The notes: a model not told the origin generated them from the sequence alone. A DNA stretch of 47,655 nt from CBDHHC01 sp050633205 (GCA_050633205.1 JBOEGA010000060.1:1-47655), one strand, 5' to 3'. Positions 33,069 through 42,335 are shown, counted from the stretch's first letter. A program made the numbers and translations.

Positions 33069-33797
33069 ATGAAACTTCTAGTCGGCCTCGGGAATCCCGG
33101 GGCAAAATATGCTGGAAACCGGCATAATATAGGCTTTATGGCCGTGGATGAGATTATTCGCATCCACGGTTTTTCGCCTTGGAAAAAGCGTTTTCAAAGC
33201 GCTTCCGCTGAAGGTCAGATCGGAAATCATAAGTGTCTTATACTCAAGCCAGGCACCTATATGAATGAATCAGGCAGAGCAGTTGGTGAAGCGGCCCGCT
33301 TTTACAAAATTGAACCAGAAAATATTATTGTATTTCATGATGAACTTGATCTGGCTCCGGGCAAACTGAAGGTGAAATCCGGAGGTGGAAATGCCGGACA
33401 TAACGGATTAAAATCAATCAGCGCACATGTTGGTAATGATTATGTTCGTGTGCGGATGGGAATAGGTCATCCCGGGCGCAAAGATATCGTTCATATATAT
33501 GTTCTACAGGATTTTGCCAAAGCGGATAAAGACTGGCTCGAACCTCAAATTGATGCTGTTGCCCGCTCTATTCCCGAACTCATTGACGGTAACAGCGCTG
33601 GTTTTCTGAGTGATGTGGCGAAGCAGATAAATCCGAATATCAGTAATAATAAACCGAAACAAAATCAGAATGAGGCTAAAAATAGAGACAAGGCTAAAGC
33701 TGACTCTTCCAAGCCCGCAAAGAAATCTGATGAAGCGGAAAACTCAAGCTCGCTGGCAGAACAATTAAAAAACTGGCGAAGTGATCAGGATAGTTAA
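33069..33797 (+). CDS. pth: Peptidyl-tRNA hydrolase with a long charged C-terminal tail
   Basis: This is a 242-residue protein. The first about 190 residues are a standard bacterial Pth, which recycles peptidyl-tRNAs that drop off the ribosome. It has LVGLGNPGAKYAGNRHNIGF with the catalytic His, LKPGTYMNESG, IVFHDELDLAPGKLKVKSGGGNAGHNGLKS and VRMGIGHPG. A tail of about 50 residues follows, dominated by Asn, Lys, Ser, Asp and Glu and probably disordered, ending SLAEQLKNWRSDQDS. E. coli Pth is 194 residues, so the tail is extra. Tails of this sort occur in other alphaproteobacteria. ychF starts 12 bases downstream. Confidence 0.96.
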   Translation: MKLLVGLGNPGAKYAGNRHNIGFMAVDEIIRIHGFSPWKKRFQSASAEGQIGNHKCLILKPGTYMNESGRAVGEAARFYKIEPENIIVFHDELDLAPGKLKVKSGGGNAGHNGLKSISAHVGNDYVRVRMGIGHPGRKDIVHIYVLQDFAKADKDWLEPQIDAVARSIPELIDGNSAGFLSDVAKQINPNISNNKPKQNQNEAKNRDKAKADSSKPAKKSDEAENSSSLAEQLKNWRSDQDS

Positions 33798-33809
33798 AGG
33801 AAACTTATT

Positions 33810-34907
33810 ATGGGTTTTAAATGTGGTATTGTCGGTCTTCCGAATGTTGGAAAATCTACATTGTTCAATGCACTGACTCAAAGAGCTGATGCAGAAGCTG
33901 CTAACTATCCATTTTGTACTATTGAACCAAATGTGGGTGAGGTGTCGGTTCCGGATGATCGACTGGATAACCTGGCAAAGATTGCCGGTTCAGCAAATAT
34001 TCTTCCAACACGCCTGACCTTCGTAGATATTGCCGGACTTGTTAAAGGGGCCTCGCAGGGTGAAGGTCTAGGTAACCAGTTTCTTGCGAATATCCGTGAG
34101 GTTGATGCTATTGCATATGTTCTGCGGTGTTTTGAGGATGATGATATTACTCATGTGGCGGGTAAGGTAGATCCAATTTCTGATGCGGATACTGTTGAAA
34201 CCGAGCTTATGCTGGCTGATCTGGAAAGCCTTGAAAAGCGTATACCTGCTCTGGAAAAGAAAGCCAAAGGACAGGATAAGGAAGCCAAAGCCACTCTTGC
34301 TTTAATTGAAAAAGCCCTGATCCCTCTGCGCGAAGGACAACCTGCTCGTCTTGCGGATATTTCTGATGATGACCGCCCACTATTCAAGCAACTGAACCTG
34401 CTGACAGCCAAGCCAATTCTATATGTATGTAATGTAGATGAAGGCTCCACGATTGAGGGTAATGAATTTACCAAAATGGTTGAAGAGCGGGCAAATGCCG
34501 AAGGTGCACAGATGGTTATCATCTCTGCCAAGATTGAAGCCGAGCTTGCGCAACTGGAACCTGATGAGCAGGAAGAGTATCTGGCAGATCTCGGGATTAC
34601 CGAACCTGGTCTGAACCGCCTTATCGGGTCCGGCTATAAACTGCTTGGCCTTATCACCTACTTCACATGCGGCCCGAAAGAAACACGGGCCTGGACTATT
34701 ACTGAAGGAACTAAAGCCCCACAGGCAGCCGGTGTTATTCATACCGACTTTGAAAAGGGATTTATTCGTGCCCAGACTATTGCCTATGCTGATTATATTG
34801 CAGGTAATGGAGAAGCCGGCGCTAAAGAAGCAGGCAAGTGCCGTGATGAAGGTAAAGAATATCTGGTTAAAGATGGCGATGTCATGCTGTTTAAATTTAA
34901 CGTTTAG
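33810..34907 (+). CDS. ychF: Redox-regulated ATPase YchF (Ola1 family)
   Basis: This is a 365-residue Obg-family P-loop ATPase. Motifs are GLPNVGKSTLFNALT (G1), the NYPFCTIEPNVG switch I region, DIAGLVKGASQGEGLGNQFL (G3), and a nucleotide-base motif NVDE in place of NKxD, which explains its ATP preference. The C-terminal TGS domain (about 280-365) ends the usual way, GDVMLFKFNV. YchF binds ribosomes and is tied to oxidative-stress responses. It closes the rplY-pth-ychF group, and a strong hairpin follows. Confidence 0.97.
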   Translation: MGFKCGIVGLPNVGKSTLFNALTQRADAEAANYPFCTIEPNVGEVSVPDDRLDNLAKIAGSANILPTRLTFVDIAGLVKGASQGEGLGNQFLANIREVDAIAYVLRCFEDDDITHVAGKVDPISDADTVETELMLADLESLEKRIPALEKKAKGQDKEAKATLALIEKALIPLREGQPARLADISDDDRPLFKQLNLLTAKPILYVCNVDEGSTIEGNEFTKMVEERANAEGAQMVIISAKIEAELAQLEPDEQEEYLADLGITEPGLNRLIGSGYKLLGLITYFTCGPKETRAWTITEGTKAPQAAGVIHTDFEKGFIRAQTIAYADYIAGNGEAGAKEAGKCRDEGKEYLVKDGDVMLFKFNV

Positions 34908-34930
34908 ACCCGCTATTTAAACTGAATTTG

Positions 34931-34966
34931 AAAAAGCCGATATCCCCAACAGGGTATTGGCTTTTT
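34931..34966. terminator. Bidirectional terminator
   Basis: A 15-bp stem (34931-34945 with 34952-34966, two G-U pairs) with A- and T-runs at its ends sits between the convergent ychF and glycosyltransferase genes. Confidence 0.85.
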
Positions 34967-36464
34967 ATTTGCGTGCTGTGTAGAGCTGACTCTTAATTAC
35001 AAACTCTTCGTCTTCCCTTGCACCAAAACGATAAGCCCGCTTTACAATAAAAACCTCCTGATCGGCTGTATGCGTCTCTTTCAGACTGCTGGTATCTTTT
35101 TTTAGCTGTTCATTATTATGTGCTGAACGCCAGACCATCAGGACCTTTTCTGATGCAGCTTCTCTGGTATAGTTTTTTGCAGCCGGTAAGTTAATAACCA
35201 GATTGCCTGCATCTTCATTAAGAAGTGCTTTTATCGCCAGCCTGGGCCCATATTTTTTCTCAATGCTTGCCGCAATATCCCTGTATGGAATTGCCAAGCT
35301 ATTCCCGCCAAGCAAAGTCTGCACTATGATGCCCATATATACAGTGGGAATAATCACGGCTGCAAACCACAACACAGCCTTCACTGCTTCACGTTTTCTG
35401 GATATCGGCCACTTCAGAGCCAGGAGAAACGGGGTTAATATCAGCAAGGGGGTCAGGTAACGAGCATTAACGTTATGCATATCTCCAAAGAAGACAATCA
35501 ACAGAAATACCGAGAGCCCAATAATAATTGTTGAGGTCAGGATACGCGTGTACATGTCCAGACTATCGGTAATATTTAGTGAGGGCATAGCTTCTGTAAC
35601 AGGGCTTTTTTTATACGCAACAAGATAGGTTAATAATAAAATACCTACAGACCCTAATATTGCAATCAGCATGGCGATACTTCCGTCAATGCCAAGATAT
35701 GGGAGGTCAACCCACTGTTCCAGCCGGCTACCATTGTACAGTTTCTGCATTCTCTCCGAAGACTGTTTCAGATGAATTATGACGGCATATAATACAGGGC
35801 CAGTCAGTGAGAGATAAACTATGAGAGATACGAGGCTTCGTCCTCTCTTCAATATTTTCCTGCCCCGGGCATGAATGATTATGGCGATAAAAAATGCGCC
35901 CATGAAGAGAAAGAAATTAAACTTTGCAAGGGTACCGACTGAAAAAGCCAGAGCAAACCAGATATAGTCACCCCAAGTTCCCCTTTCAGCCATTAAAGCA
36001 AAGGCATGGAGTACGGAAACAACTGCAAATGCACCCAGTACAGAGTGCGTGAAAGATACCTGAAACTGCCATGCAACCTGAGGTATGAGCATTAGGCCAA
36101 CTACAGCGACAGTGGCACTTATTCTGCTTCCACTGATACGCCTTACAAGATCATAACCTAACAGGAAAGTGGCCATGAGCAGCAGGTTTTTCAGCAGGGG
36201 CACGGCAAGGTGCCAGTTCCAGGCTGTCAGCTCCAGCATGATACGTGAGAGCCAGTTATAAAGAGGCGGATTTATGCTGTTATAAAGGAGCTGCCAATCT
36301 GTTGCACCGACCAACTGCGATTCACCTGACTCCAGATTGGAGGACAGTGAAATTCTGAGCAGGTAGTGAAGAACAAAATACCCAATGATAAACCAGGGTG
36401 TATTTTGACAGATGGCCTCTACACTCCAGAAGCCAGGTCCTGACTTGCTGTTGGACATACCCAA
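34965..36464 (-). CDS. GT39-like (PMT/ArnT-type) membrane glycosyltransferase
   Basis: This is a 499-residue polytopic membrane protein with about eleven hydrophobic segments over residues 25-385 and a soluble C-terminal part. The first periplasmic loop has LESGESQLVGATDWQLLYNSINPPLYNW, which resembles the acidic first loop with the catalytic Asp/Glu of GT39 and ArnT enzymes, here as E and D before the NPPLYNW motif. Such enzymes use polyprenyl-phosphate sugars to glycosylate lipids or proteins in the periplasm. The acceptor and sugar are unknown. It is transcribed in the same direction as mtnA, nine bases after that gene's end. Confidence 0.8.
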   Translation of the reverse strand: MGMSNSKSGPGFWSVEAICQNTPWFIIGYFVLHYLLRISLSSNLESGESQLVGATDWQLLYNSINPPLYNWLSRIMLELTAWNWHLAVPLLKNLLLMATFLLGYDLVRRISGSRISATVAVVGLMLIPQVAWQFQVSFTHSVLGAFAVVSVLHAFALMAERGTWGDYIWFALAFSVGTLAKFNFFLFMGAFFIAIIIHARGRKILKRGRSLVSLIVYLSLTGPVLYAVIIHLKQSSERMQKLYNGSRLEQWVDLPYLGIDGSIAMLIAILGSVGILLLTYLVAYKKSPVTEAMPSLNITDSLDMYTRILTSTIIIGLSVFLLIVFFGDMHNVNARYLTPLLILTPFLLALKWPISRKREAVKAVLWFAAVIIPTVYMGIIVQTLLGGNSLAIPYRDIAASIEKKYGPRLAIKALLNEDAGNLVINLPAAKNYTREAASEKVLMVWRSAHNNEQLKKDTSSLKETHTADQEVFIVKRAYRFGAREDEEFVIKSQLYTARK

Positions 36465-36473
36465 TCCTGATGT

Positions 36474-37565
36474 CTAGTTTTTTCGTTCCGGATAAAGAGT
36501 GAGCAGGCCTTCTGTGCTTGCTTCACATATACCCCGTTCTGTTACCAATCCGGTTACAAGATGAGCCGGTGTAACGTCAAAGGCAAAATTTGCAGCCGGG
36601 CTGCCGGGTGCTGCTATATCCAGTGTTTCTGTAGAGCCATCAGGCCGACGGCCATTTATCTTCAGAATTTCATCCTGATCACGTTCCTCGATCGGAATAT
36701 CGAAACCGTTTGTCATGGTCCAGTCTATTGTCGAATATGGGAGTGTTACGTAGAATGGGACATTATTATCTTTGGCAGCCAGCGCCTTCAGATATGTACC
36801 GATTTTATTGCAGACATCGCCATTTGCTGTTGTGCGGTCGGTTCCTACAAAACAGAGGTCAACAAGACCGTGCTGCATAACATGGCCACCCGCATTATCT
36901 GTAATGATTGTATGCGGGACACCGTGGGCTCCCAATTCATAGGCCGTTAAAAATGAACCCTGGTTTCTCGGGCGTGTTTCATCAACCCAGACATGGACTT
37001 TGACGCCCTCATCGTGAGCCTGATAGATTGGTGATGTGGCGGTTCCCCAGTCGACACAGGCTATCCAGCCTGCGTTACAGTGTGTCAGAATATTAACGGT
37101 TTCGCCGTTTTTCTTTTTAGATATTTCGCGGATTAGTTCAGATGCATGAACACCAATCATGCGGTTTGTTTCAACGTCATCATCGCATATTTTTGCAGCC
37201 CGGATATATGCTGCCTCTGCCCGTGCTTCAGGAGCCAAACCTTTGAGCGCAGCATTCATTTCATCCAGTGCCCAGCGGAGATTGATGGCGGTTGGCCTTT
37301 GTGCTGCCAGAAACTCTGTTGTCTTTTCAAGGTTTGCATCTGAACCGTCTTCGCGCATGGCGAAGCAGATACCATAGGCTGCCGTTGCGCCGATCAAGGG
37401 TGCACCGCGTACCTGCATGATCTTGATGGCATGAGCAGCTTCCTCAACTGTTTTCAGGCCAATAATTTCGAACTGGTGAGGAAGTTTTGTCTGATCAATG
37501 ATTTCAACTGACCAGCCATCTTCGGCCACCCAGATTGTACGATAATGTTTTCCGTGAATTTTCAT
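36474..37565 (-). CDS. mtnA: S-methyl-5-thioribose-1-phosphate isomerase
   Basis: This is a 363-residue methionine-salvage enzyme converting methylthioribose-1-phosphate to methylthioribulose-1-phosphate. Visible are MQVRGAPLIGATAAYG, the NCGW-like NAGWIACVDWG, VWVDETRPRNQG and the FVGTDRTTANGDVCNKIGTY signature with its catalytic Asp. It is homologous to eIF2B-type subunits. The mtnP and apt genes lie upstream on the same strand, and the three handle methylthioadenosine, a by-product of spermidine synthesis. The later enzymes of the pathway (mtnB, C, D) are not in the window. Confidence 0.96.
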   Translation of the reverse strand: MKIHGKHYRTIWVAEDGWSVEIIDQTKLPHQFEIIGLKTVEEAAHAIKIMQVRGAPLIGATAAYGICFAMREDGSDANLEKTTEFLAAQRPTAINLRWALDEMNAALKGLAPEARAEAAYIRAAKICDDDVETNRMIGVHASELIREISKKKNGETVNILTHCNAGWIACVDWGTATSPIYQAHDEGVKVHVWVDETRPRNQGSFLTAYELGAHGVPHTIITDNAGGHVMQHGLVDLCFVGTDRTTANGDVCNKIGTYLKALAAKDNNVPFYVTLPYSTIDWTMTNGFDIPIEERDQDEILKINGRRPDGSTETLDIAAPGSPAANFAFDVTPAHLVTGLVTERGICEASTEGLLTLYPERKN

Positions 37566-37598
37566 TGTTCAGACACCCGTTATTATTTTTAGTTAAAG

Positions 37599-37633
37599 AT
37601 CGCCGCTTCCGAATTTTCAGGAGAAGCGGCGAT
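37599..37633. terminator. Hairpin between apt and mtnA
   Basis: ATCGCCGCTTC and GAAGCGGCGAT form a perfect 11-bp stem with a 13-base loop. The T-run on the minus-strand side is weak, so this could be an attenuator that lowers mtnA expression rather than a full terminator. Confidence 0.6.
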
Positions 37634-37638
37634 ATATT

Positions 37639-38178
37639 TTATTCGCCTTCAAACTCAATCAAAACATGGCATGGCACATCAAGAGCTTCGATTTTCTTTC
37701 TTCCACCAAGATCCGGCAAATCTATGACGAAACATGCTCCAGCAACTTCACCACCAGCTCTTCTTACCAGCTTTATCGCAGCTTCAGCCGTTCCACCGGT
37801 CGCAATCAGATCATCTACGATCAGAACACGTTCTCCAGGTTTTACGGCATCTTCGTGCATCTCGATTACGTCAGTGCCATATTCAAGTTCGTAATCCTGA
37901 CCAATAGCTTTCCAGGGCAGTTTGCCTTTTTTACGAATTGGAATAAAGCCTGTTCCAAGGTGTTCTGCTATGGCTCCACCCAGAATAAAACCACGGGCTT
38001 CAATTCCGGCAACAGCATCAATTTTGCCACCTTCATATTGAGATGAGAGCCCGTCGATGCAGGCTTTCAGGCCTTGTGCGTCACCCATTAAAGTTGTGAT
38101 ATCGCGGAACATGATTCCTTCTTTGGGGTAATCAGGAATTGTTCTGACCAGGCTTGCAAGATCAAGTTTTTTGCTCAT
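37639..38178 (-). CDS. apt: Adenine phosphoribosyltransferase
   Basis: This is a 179-residue enzyme that joins adenine and PRPP to AMP. Family marks are IPDYPKEGIMFRDITTLM, AGIEARGFILGGAIAEHLGTGFIPIRKKGKLP, and the PRPP loop VLIVDDLIATGGTAEAA. The length matches the family. It lies 30 bases after mtnP, so the adenine released by MTA phosphorylase is used directly. The neighbouring hairpin separates it from mtnA. Confidence 0.97.
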   Translation of the reverse strand: MSKKLDLASLVRTIPDYPKEGIMFRDITTLMGDAQGLKACIDGLSSQYEGGKIDAVAGIEARGFILGGAIAEHLGTGFIPIRKKGKLPWKAIGQDYELEYGTDVIEMHEDAVKPGERVLIVDDLIATGGTAEAAIKLVRRAGGEVAGACFVIDLPDLGGRKKIEALDVPCHVLIEFEGE

Positions 38179-38208
38179 GAGTATTCTTTCCAGTTTCAGG
38201 CTCAGGAC

Positions 38209-39087
38209 CTATTTATTCAATACGCGACCAGCTACGGCATCAAGTTTTTTTACAAGTTCAGGGTCACGCTTTTCAGGTGCTGTCATAATTGCAAACTCTA
38301 AAGCCTTATCTGAACCATTAGGGCATTCCGGATGTTCTCTCGGGAACTCTTTTGCCAGTTTTGATATAAGTTTCAGGGCGTTCTCGGAGTTTCCGTGCAT
38401 AATGCGGATAATGTCGGATATGTCCACGTCGTGATGGTCTTCATGCCAGCAATCAAAATCTGTAACCATTGCGACCGTTGCGTAGCAGATTTCCGCTTCA
38501 CGTGCGAGCTTCGCTTCCGGCATGTTGGTCATGCCGATCACATCACAGCCCCAGCTTTTGTAAAGGAGAGATTCTGCACGGGTTGAGAATTGTGGACCTT
38601 CCATTGCGAGGTAGGTTCCACCCTTCTGATATTTGATTTCTTCTATGGTATCAGCAGCGGCAGCCAGTCTCTCTACCAGTCCATGACTGACCGGATCCGC
38701 CATAGCAACGTGAGCGACACACCCTTTTCCGAAGAAGCTTTTTACCCGGGCGAATGTTCTGTCTATAAACTGGTCAACCAGCACGAATGTGCCCGGAGCC
38801 AGCTCTTCCTTGAATGAACCACAGGCTGATACGGAAATCAGGTCTGTTACCCCGACACGTTTCATTGCATCTATATTTGCCCGGTAGTTTATTTCACTTG
38901 GGGGGATATTATGAGAAGAACCGTGTCTTGGGAGAAATACCAGCGGCAAACCTTCGATCTCGCCAAAACGTAATGCATCAGAGGGCTCTCCCCAGGGAGT
39001 TCCTATTCTTTCGCTACGCTTATTTTCCAGGCCGGGGAGATCGTATAAACCACTACCTCCGATAATTCCTAATACGGTTTTTGTCAT
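38209..39087 (-). CDS. mtnP: S-methyl-5'-thioadenosine phosphorylase
   Basis: This is a 292-residue enzyme that splits methylthioadenosine with phosphate into adenine and methylthioribose-1-phosphate. It belongs to the trimeric PNP/MTAP family: IGGSGLYDL, TPWGEPSDA, FLPRHGSSHNIPPSEINYRAN, SACGSFKEELAPGTFVL, and GPQFSTRAESLLYK with VIGMTNMPEAKLAREAEICYATVAMVTDFDCWHED. These last residues favour MTA over inosine. It heads mtnP-apt-mtnA. Its substrate is the by-product of the spermidine synthase at 5.9-7.5 kb. Confidence 0.96.
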   Translation of the reverse strand: MTKTVLGIIGGSGLYDLPGLENKRSERIGTPWGEPSDALRFGEIEGLPLVFLPRHGSSHNIPPSEINYRANIDAMKRVGVTDLISVSACGSFKEELAPGTFVLVDQFIDRTFARVKSFFGKGCVAHVAMADPVSHGLVERLAAAADTIEEIKYQKGGTYLAMEGPQFSTRAESLLYKSWGCDVIGMTNMPEAKLAREAEICYATVAMVTDFDCWHEDHHDVDISDIIRIMHGNSENALKLISKLAKEFPREHPECPNGSDKALEFAIMTAPEKRDPELVKKLDAVAGRVLNK

Positions 39088-39160
39088 TGGACGCTTCGCC
39101 TTACGTTCAGGGATGTTCGTTAATTATGTTTGTGCACTATGCACAGATTGGTCACAAAAA

Positions 39161-39189
39161 AAAAGGCCTCACAATGTCGGAGGCCTTTT
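39161..39189. terminator. Rho-independent terminator of the pet operon
   Basis: AAAAGGCCTC (39161-39170) pairs with GAGGCCTTTT (39180-39189), 10 bp with a 9-base loop. On the minus strand the stem is followed by a T-run (the rc of A at 39154-39160). It ends petABC before mtnP. Confidence 0.9.
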
Positions 39190-39206
39190 GATTTATGCTT
39201 TTTTCT

Positions 39207-40076
39207 CTAGTGTTTGATTCTTGACCATAGACGTTTCTTAGCCAGATACAAAAGTAAAGCCAAAACAAAGAGATAGATAAGAACACGGAAGCCCATTTGC
39301 TTGCGTTCCTGAAGCTTTGGATCAGCTGCCCACATCAAGAATGCGGTCACATCTTTTGAATACTGGTCGACAGTCTTTGGTGAACCATCAGTGTATTCTA
39401 CCTGATCATCAGACAAAGGCTTTGTCATAGAAATTTTCTGCCCAGGGAAATATGGATTATAAGACATTCCATCAGGGATCTTTTCACCAGCAGGAGCATC
39501 CTTATACCCAGTTAAAAGGGCGTGGATATAGTCAGGGCCACCTTCCTGATATCCAGAAGCGATGTCTTTAGCCCAGCCTACAGGTTCCAGGTACCAAGGG
39601 GCATCACTGTGAGTATTGCGGGCTTTTGCCATTACTGAAAGGTCAGGCGGTACTGTATCTCCACCAACTTCCGGGGATACAAAGCGATCTGAAGGTCTGG
39701 CTTTGCGCGTCGCGTCTTCACCATCTTTTTTATAGGTGATTTCAACTTCTGCTGCCAATGCCTTAACCTGTTCTTCTGTGAAGCCAGGGCCGCCATGTTG
39801 TGACAGGTTACGGTAGGACAGAAGCTTCAAGCCGTGACAGCTTGAGCATACTTCCTTGTAAACCTGATAACCACGCTGAAGTTGAGCCTGATCGTAATAT
39901 CCAAAAAAGCCGCTAAATGTCCATTTCTGACGCTCGATGTGAGGAGCTTTGCCCCCTCCTGCAGCGACAGACAGTGTTGCGCTTGAAGCCAGCACGGCAC
40001 CAGCAAGTGCCAATGCTGAAAAGCTAATACCGCGCAATCCTGAGATTAGTTTTATCATAACGAATAACCCTCTCAT
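39207..40076 (-). CDS. petC: Cytochrome c1 of the bc1 complex
   Basis: This is a 289-residue c-type cytochrome. A signal peptide precedes a mature form starting near the AAGGGKAPHIERQ region. The heme site is VCSSCHGL, with the axial Met expected in the MSYNPYFPGQKISMTKPL region. A C-terminal membrane anchor (FRVLIYLFVLALLLYLAKKRLW) follows. The ATG at 40076 overlaps the petB stop as TAATG. An internal ATG at 40058 gives a more compact signal peptide, and I cannot decide between them. Third gene of petABC. Confidence 0.95.
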   Translation of the reverse strand: MRGLFVMIKLISGLRGISFSALALAGAVLASSATLSVAAGGGKAPHIERQKWTFSGFFGYYDQAQLQRGYQVYKEVCSSCHGLKLLSYRNLSQHGGPGFTEEQVKALAAEVEITYKKDGEDATRKARPSDRFVSPEVGGDTVPPDLSVMAKARNTHSDAPWYLEPVGWAKDIASGYQEGGPDYIHALLTGYKDAPAGEKIPDGMSYNPYFPGQKISMTKPLSDDQVEYTDGSPKTVDQYSKDVTAFLMWAADPKLQERKQMGFRVLIYLFVLALLLYLAKKRLWSRIKH

Positions 40077-41356
40077 TATCTTTTCTCAGGAGCAGCAGCT
40101 GCAGCCGCATTCGGTTGTGCTCCACCACCGTTATCGTCACCAAAGATGCTCTCATTGATGCTGTTCGGCGTTTTTTCCGGTGTTTCCATCAAACCAAGCA
40201 ATGGCAGGATAATCAGGAAGTGGATGAAGTAATATGCAGTGAATATCTGACTGAAGAATTTGTAGTAACCTTCAGGCGGTTTCGCACCCAGATAGCCAAG
40301 AGCAAGACAGCTTACAACCAACAACCAGAAGAAGAAGCGGTATGTCGGACGGTAACGAGCTGATTTAACTTTTGATGTATCAAGCCAAGGCAATGCAAGA
40401 AGGATCAGAATTGAACTGGCCATAGCAATTACGCCAAGCAGTTTGTGGTCAATTGATCTAAGGATTGCATAGAATGGCAGGAAGTACCACTCAGGCACAA
40501 TGTGCGGAGGTGTTACACCCGGGTTTGCAGGAATATAGTTATCTGCGTGTCCAAGATAGTCAGGAACGAAGAATACGAACCATGCAAACATGATACAGAA
40601 TACGACCACACCAAACAGATCTTTTACTGAATAGTAAGGGTGGAAAGGAAGCGCATCTTTTTTAGGGTCTTTAATTTCAACGCCTGTCGGGTTGTTACTT
40701 CCTGGCACGTGCAGCGCCCAGATGTGAAGCAGTACTACGCCAAACAGTACGAATGGCAGAACAAAGTGCAGTACAAAGAAGCGGTTCAATGTTGGATTAT
40801 CAACCGAGAAACCACCAAGAAGGAAAGTCACGATTGAGTCGCCAACCCATGGAATAGCCGAAAACAGCTTTGTAATAACCGTAGCACCCCAGAAGCTCAT
40901 TTGCCCCCATGGCAATACGTATCCCATAAATGCGATAGCCATCATAAGAAGAAGAATGACAACGCCAAGCATCCACAAAATCTCACGTGGTGCCTTGTAT
41001 GAGCCGTAATACATTCCACGGAATATGTGAATGTATACCGCGATGAAGAACATGGAAGCGCCGACAGCGTGCAGTGGCTGCAACAGCCAGCAGAAGTTTA
41101 CGTCGCGCTTACAAGCCTGAATACTTTCAAAAGCGAAATCCACATGTGGTGTATAGTGCATTGCCAGGACAAGTCCTGTCACAATCTGAATGACCAGGCA
41201 GAAGGTCAGAATTGCGCCGAACGTCCATAGGTAGTTCAGGTTTCTTGGCGTTGGGAAAGTACCAAAGCTATCCTGCATAAATCTAAGGATAGGAAGTCTT
41301 TCATCCAGCCATTTCTCTATTCCGCTGCCCGGCTTATAGGTCGATTCGTGAGCCAT
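40076..41356 (-). CDS. petB: Cytochrome b of the bc1 complex
   Basis: This is a 426-residue membrane protein with eight transmembrane helices. Heme-ligating His pairs lie in helix B (LHAVGASMFFIAVYIHIFRG) and helix D (LHFVLPFVLFGVVLLHIWALH). The Qo-site PEWY motif is in HIVPEWYFLPFYAILR. GQMSFWGATVITKL is also diagnostic. A C-terminal tail rich in Ala, Pro and Gly follows the last helix and is longer than the mitochondrial version. It starts 11 bases after petA and ends overlapping petC. Confidence 0.97.
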   Translation of the reverse strand: MAHESTYKPGSGIEKWLDERLPILRFMQDSFGTFPTPRNLNYLWTFGAILTFCLVIQIVTGLVLAMHYTPHVDFAFESIQACKRDVNFCWLLQPLHAVGASMFFIAVYIHIFRGMYYGSYKAPREILWMLGVVILLLMMAIAFMGYVLPWGQMSFWGATVITKLFSAIPWVGDSIVTFLLGGFSVDNPTLNRFFVLHFVLPFVLFGVVLLHIWALHVPGSNNPTGVEIKDPKKDALPFHPYYSVKDLFGVVVFCIMFAWFVFFVPDYLGHADNYIPANPGVTPPHIVPEWYFLPFYAILRSIDHKLLGVIAMASSILILLALPWLDTSKVKSARYRPTYRFFFWLLVVSCLALGYLGAKPPEGYYKFFSQIFTAYYFIHFLIILPLLGLMETPEKTPNSINESIFGDDNGGGAQPNAAAAAAPEKR

Positions 41357-41367
41357 TATCTTCTCCC

Positions 41368-41946
41368 TTAGCCGATCTTAATTACTGTATCTTTTACAAA
41401 TTGATATGGTGGTACAGCCAGATTCTCTGGTGCCGGACCTTTTCTGATACGTCCAGATGTATCGTAGTGAGATCCGTGGCATGGACAGAACCAACCTTTG
41501 TATTCACCTTTTTCATCACCAAGCTTATTGCCTTTAGGAATACAGCCAAGGTGAGTACATACGCCAACCATAACAAGCCACTTTTCCTTGCCTGGCAGGG
41601 TTCTGTGAATATCTGCTGCAGTATCAAGAGCCGCATCCTTGATGCTGTCATTTCTTGATTTCTGGTCTGGCAGGTCTGCAAGTTTAACTGCACGTGCTTC
41701 TGCAATTTCTGCCGCTGTACGATGGCGGATAAAAATCTGCTTCCCTCGCCATACGACCTGTATCGCCTGTCCTTCTTCAACCTTGGAAATATCAACTTCA
41801 GTCGTTGATAGTGACAATGTTGAAGCATCCGGGTTCATTTGATCTATAAACGGCCATAGAGCCGCAGCACCACCAACAGCGCCAAAGGCACTTGCCGCGA
41901 TCATTAAAAAATCACGGCGGTTTGTTTCGTCAGTATCAGAAGCCAA
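41368..41946 (-). CDS. petA: Ubiquinol-cytochrome c reductase iron-sulfur subunit (Rieske)
   Basis: This is a 192-residue Rieske protein. A twin-arginine-type N-terminus (NRRDFLMIA) precedes the single membrane helix at about 14-33 with the AAALWPF end. The 2Fe-2S ligands are in CTHLGCIP and CPCHGSHYD, with two Cys and two His plus the disulfide cysteines. It accepts electrons from ubiquinol and passes them to cytochrome c1. First gene of petABC; the divergent trmL begins 389 bases away. Confidence 0.97.
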   Translation of the reverse strand: MASDTDETNRRDFLMIAASAFGAVGGAAALWPFIDQMNPDASTLSLSTTEVDISKVEEGQAIQVVWRGKQIFIRHRTAAEIAEARAVKLADLPDQKSRNDSIKDAALDTAADIHRTLPGKEKWLVMVGVCTHLGCIPKGNKLGDEKGEYKGWFCPCHGSHYDTSGRIRKGPAPENLAVPPYQFVKDTVIKIG

Positions 41947-42335
41947 TTCAGCCTCCCTCTCAATCGCTATTCAAACTTGTCCAAGTTTTCTTCTTTATCG
42001 GGTAAAAAAACTCTTAATTTGTTGCCTCAAGAAGCCCACAAGCATTCGATGCGGGTTGTTCTTCATCACCTTGACTAGCTTCTTGTACTTAAAATCACCC
42101 GTTTGCCGCTGCTTTTTAACAATTATTGTTGTCATATGCAGCATGCATAATTCTGATTATTGTTTTTGCACCCTAAACATTCCATTGTCCAGTCAGTGAG
42201 CAAAATAGACTGGGGGCAAATTGGCGCATATTGAAGTTAATTCGAGTTACTTAATCTTTCTCGATTGTATATGTACTGCTGTAATCTTAATAATGTGCTT
42301 TTAAAATTAACAACATCGAACTGAAAACAGATTTT
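41947..42335. other. Intergenic region between divergent petA and trmL
   Basis: This 389-base AT-rich region must contain the promoters of the pet operon (left) and trmL (right). ATATGCAGCATGCATAAT near 42135 is a partial palindrome. I see no gene in it. Confidence 0.55.
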
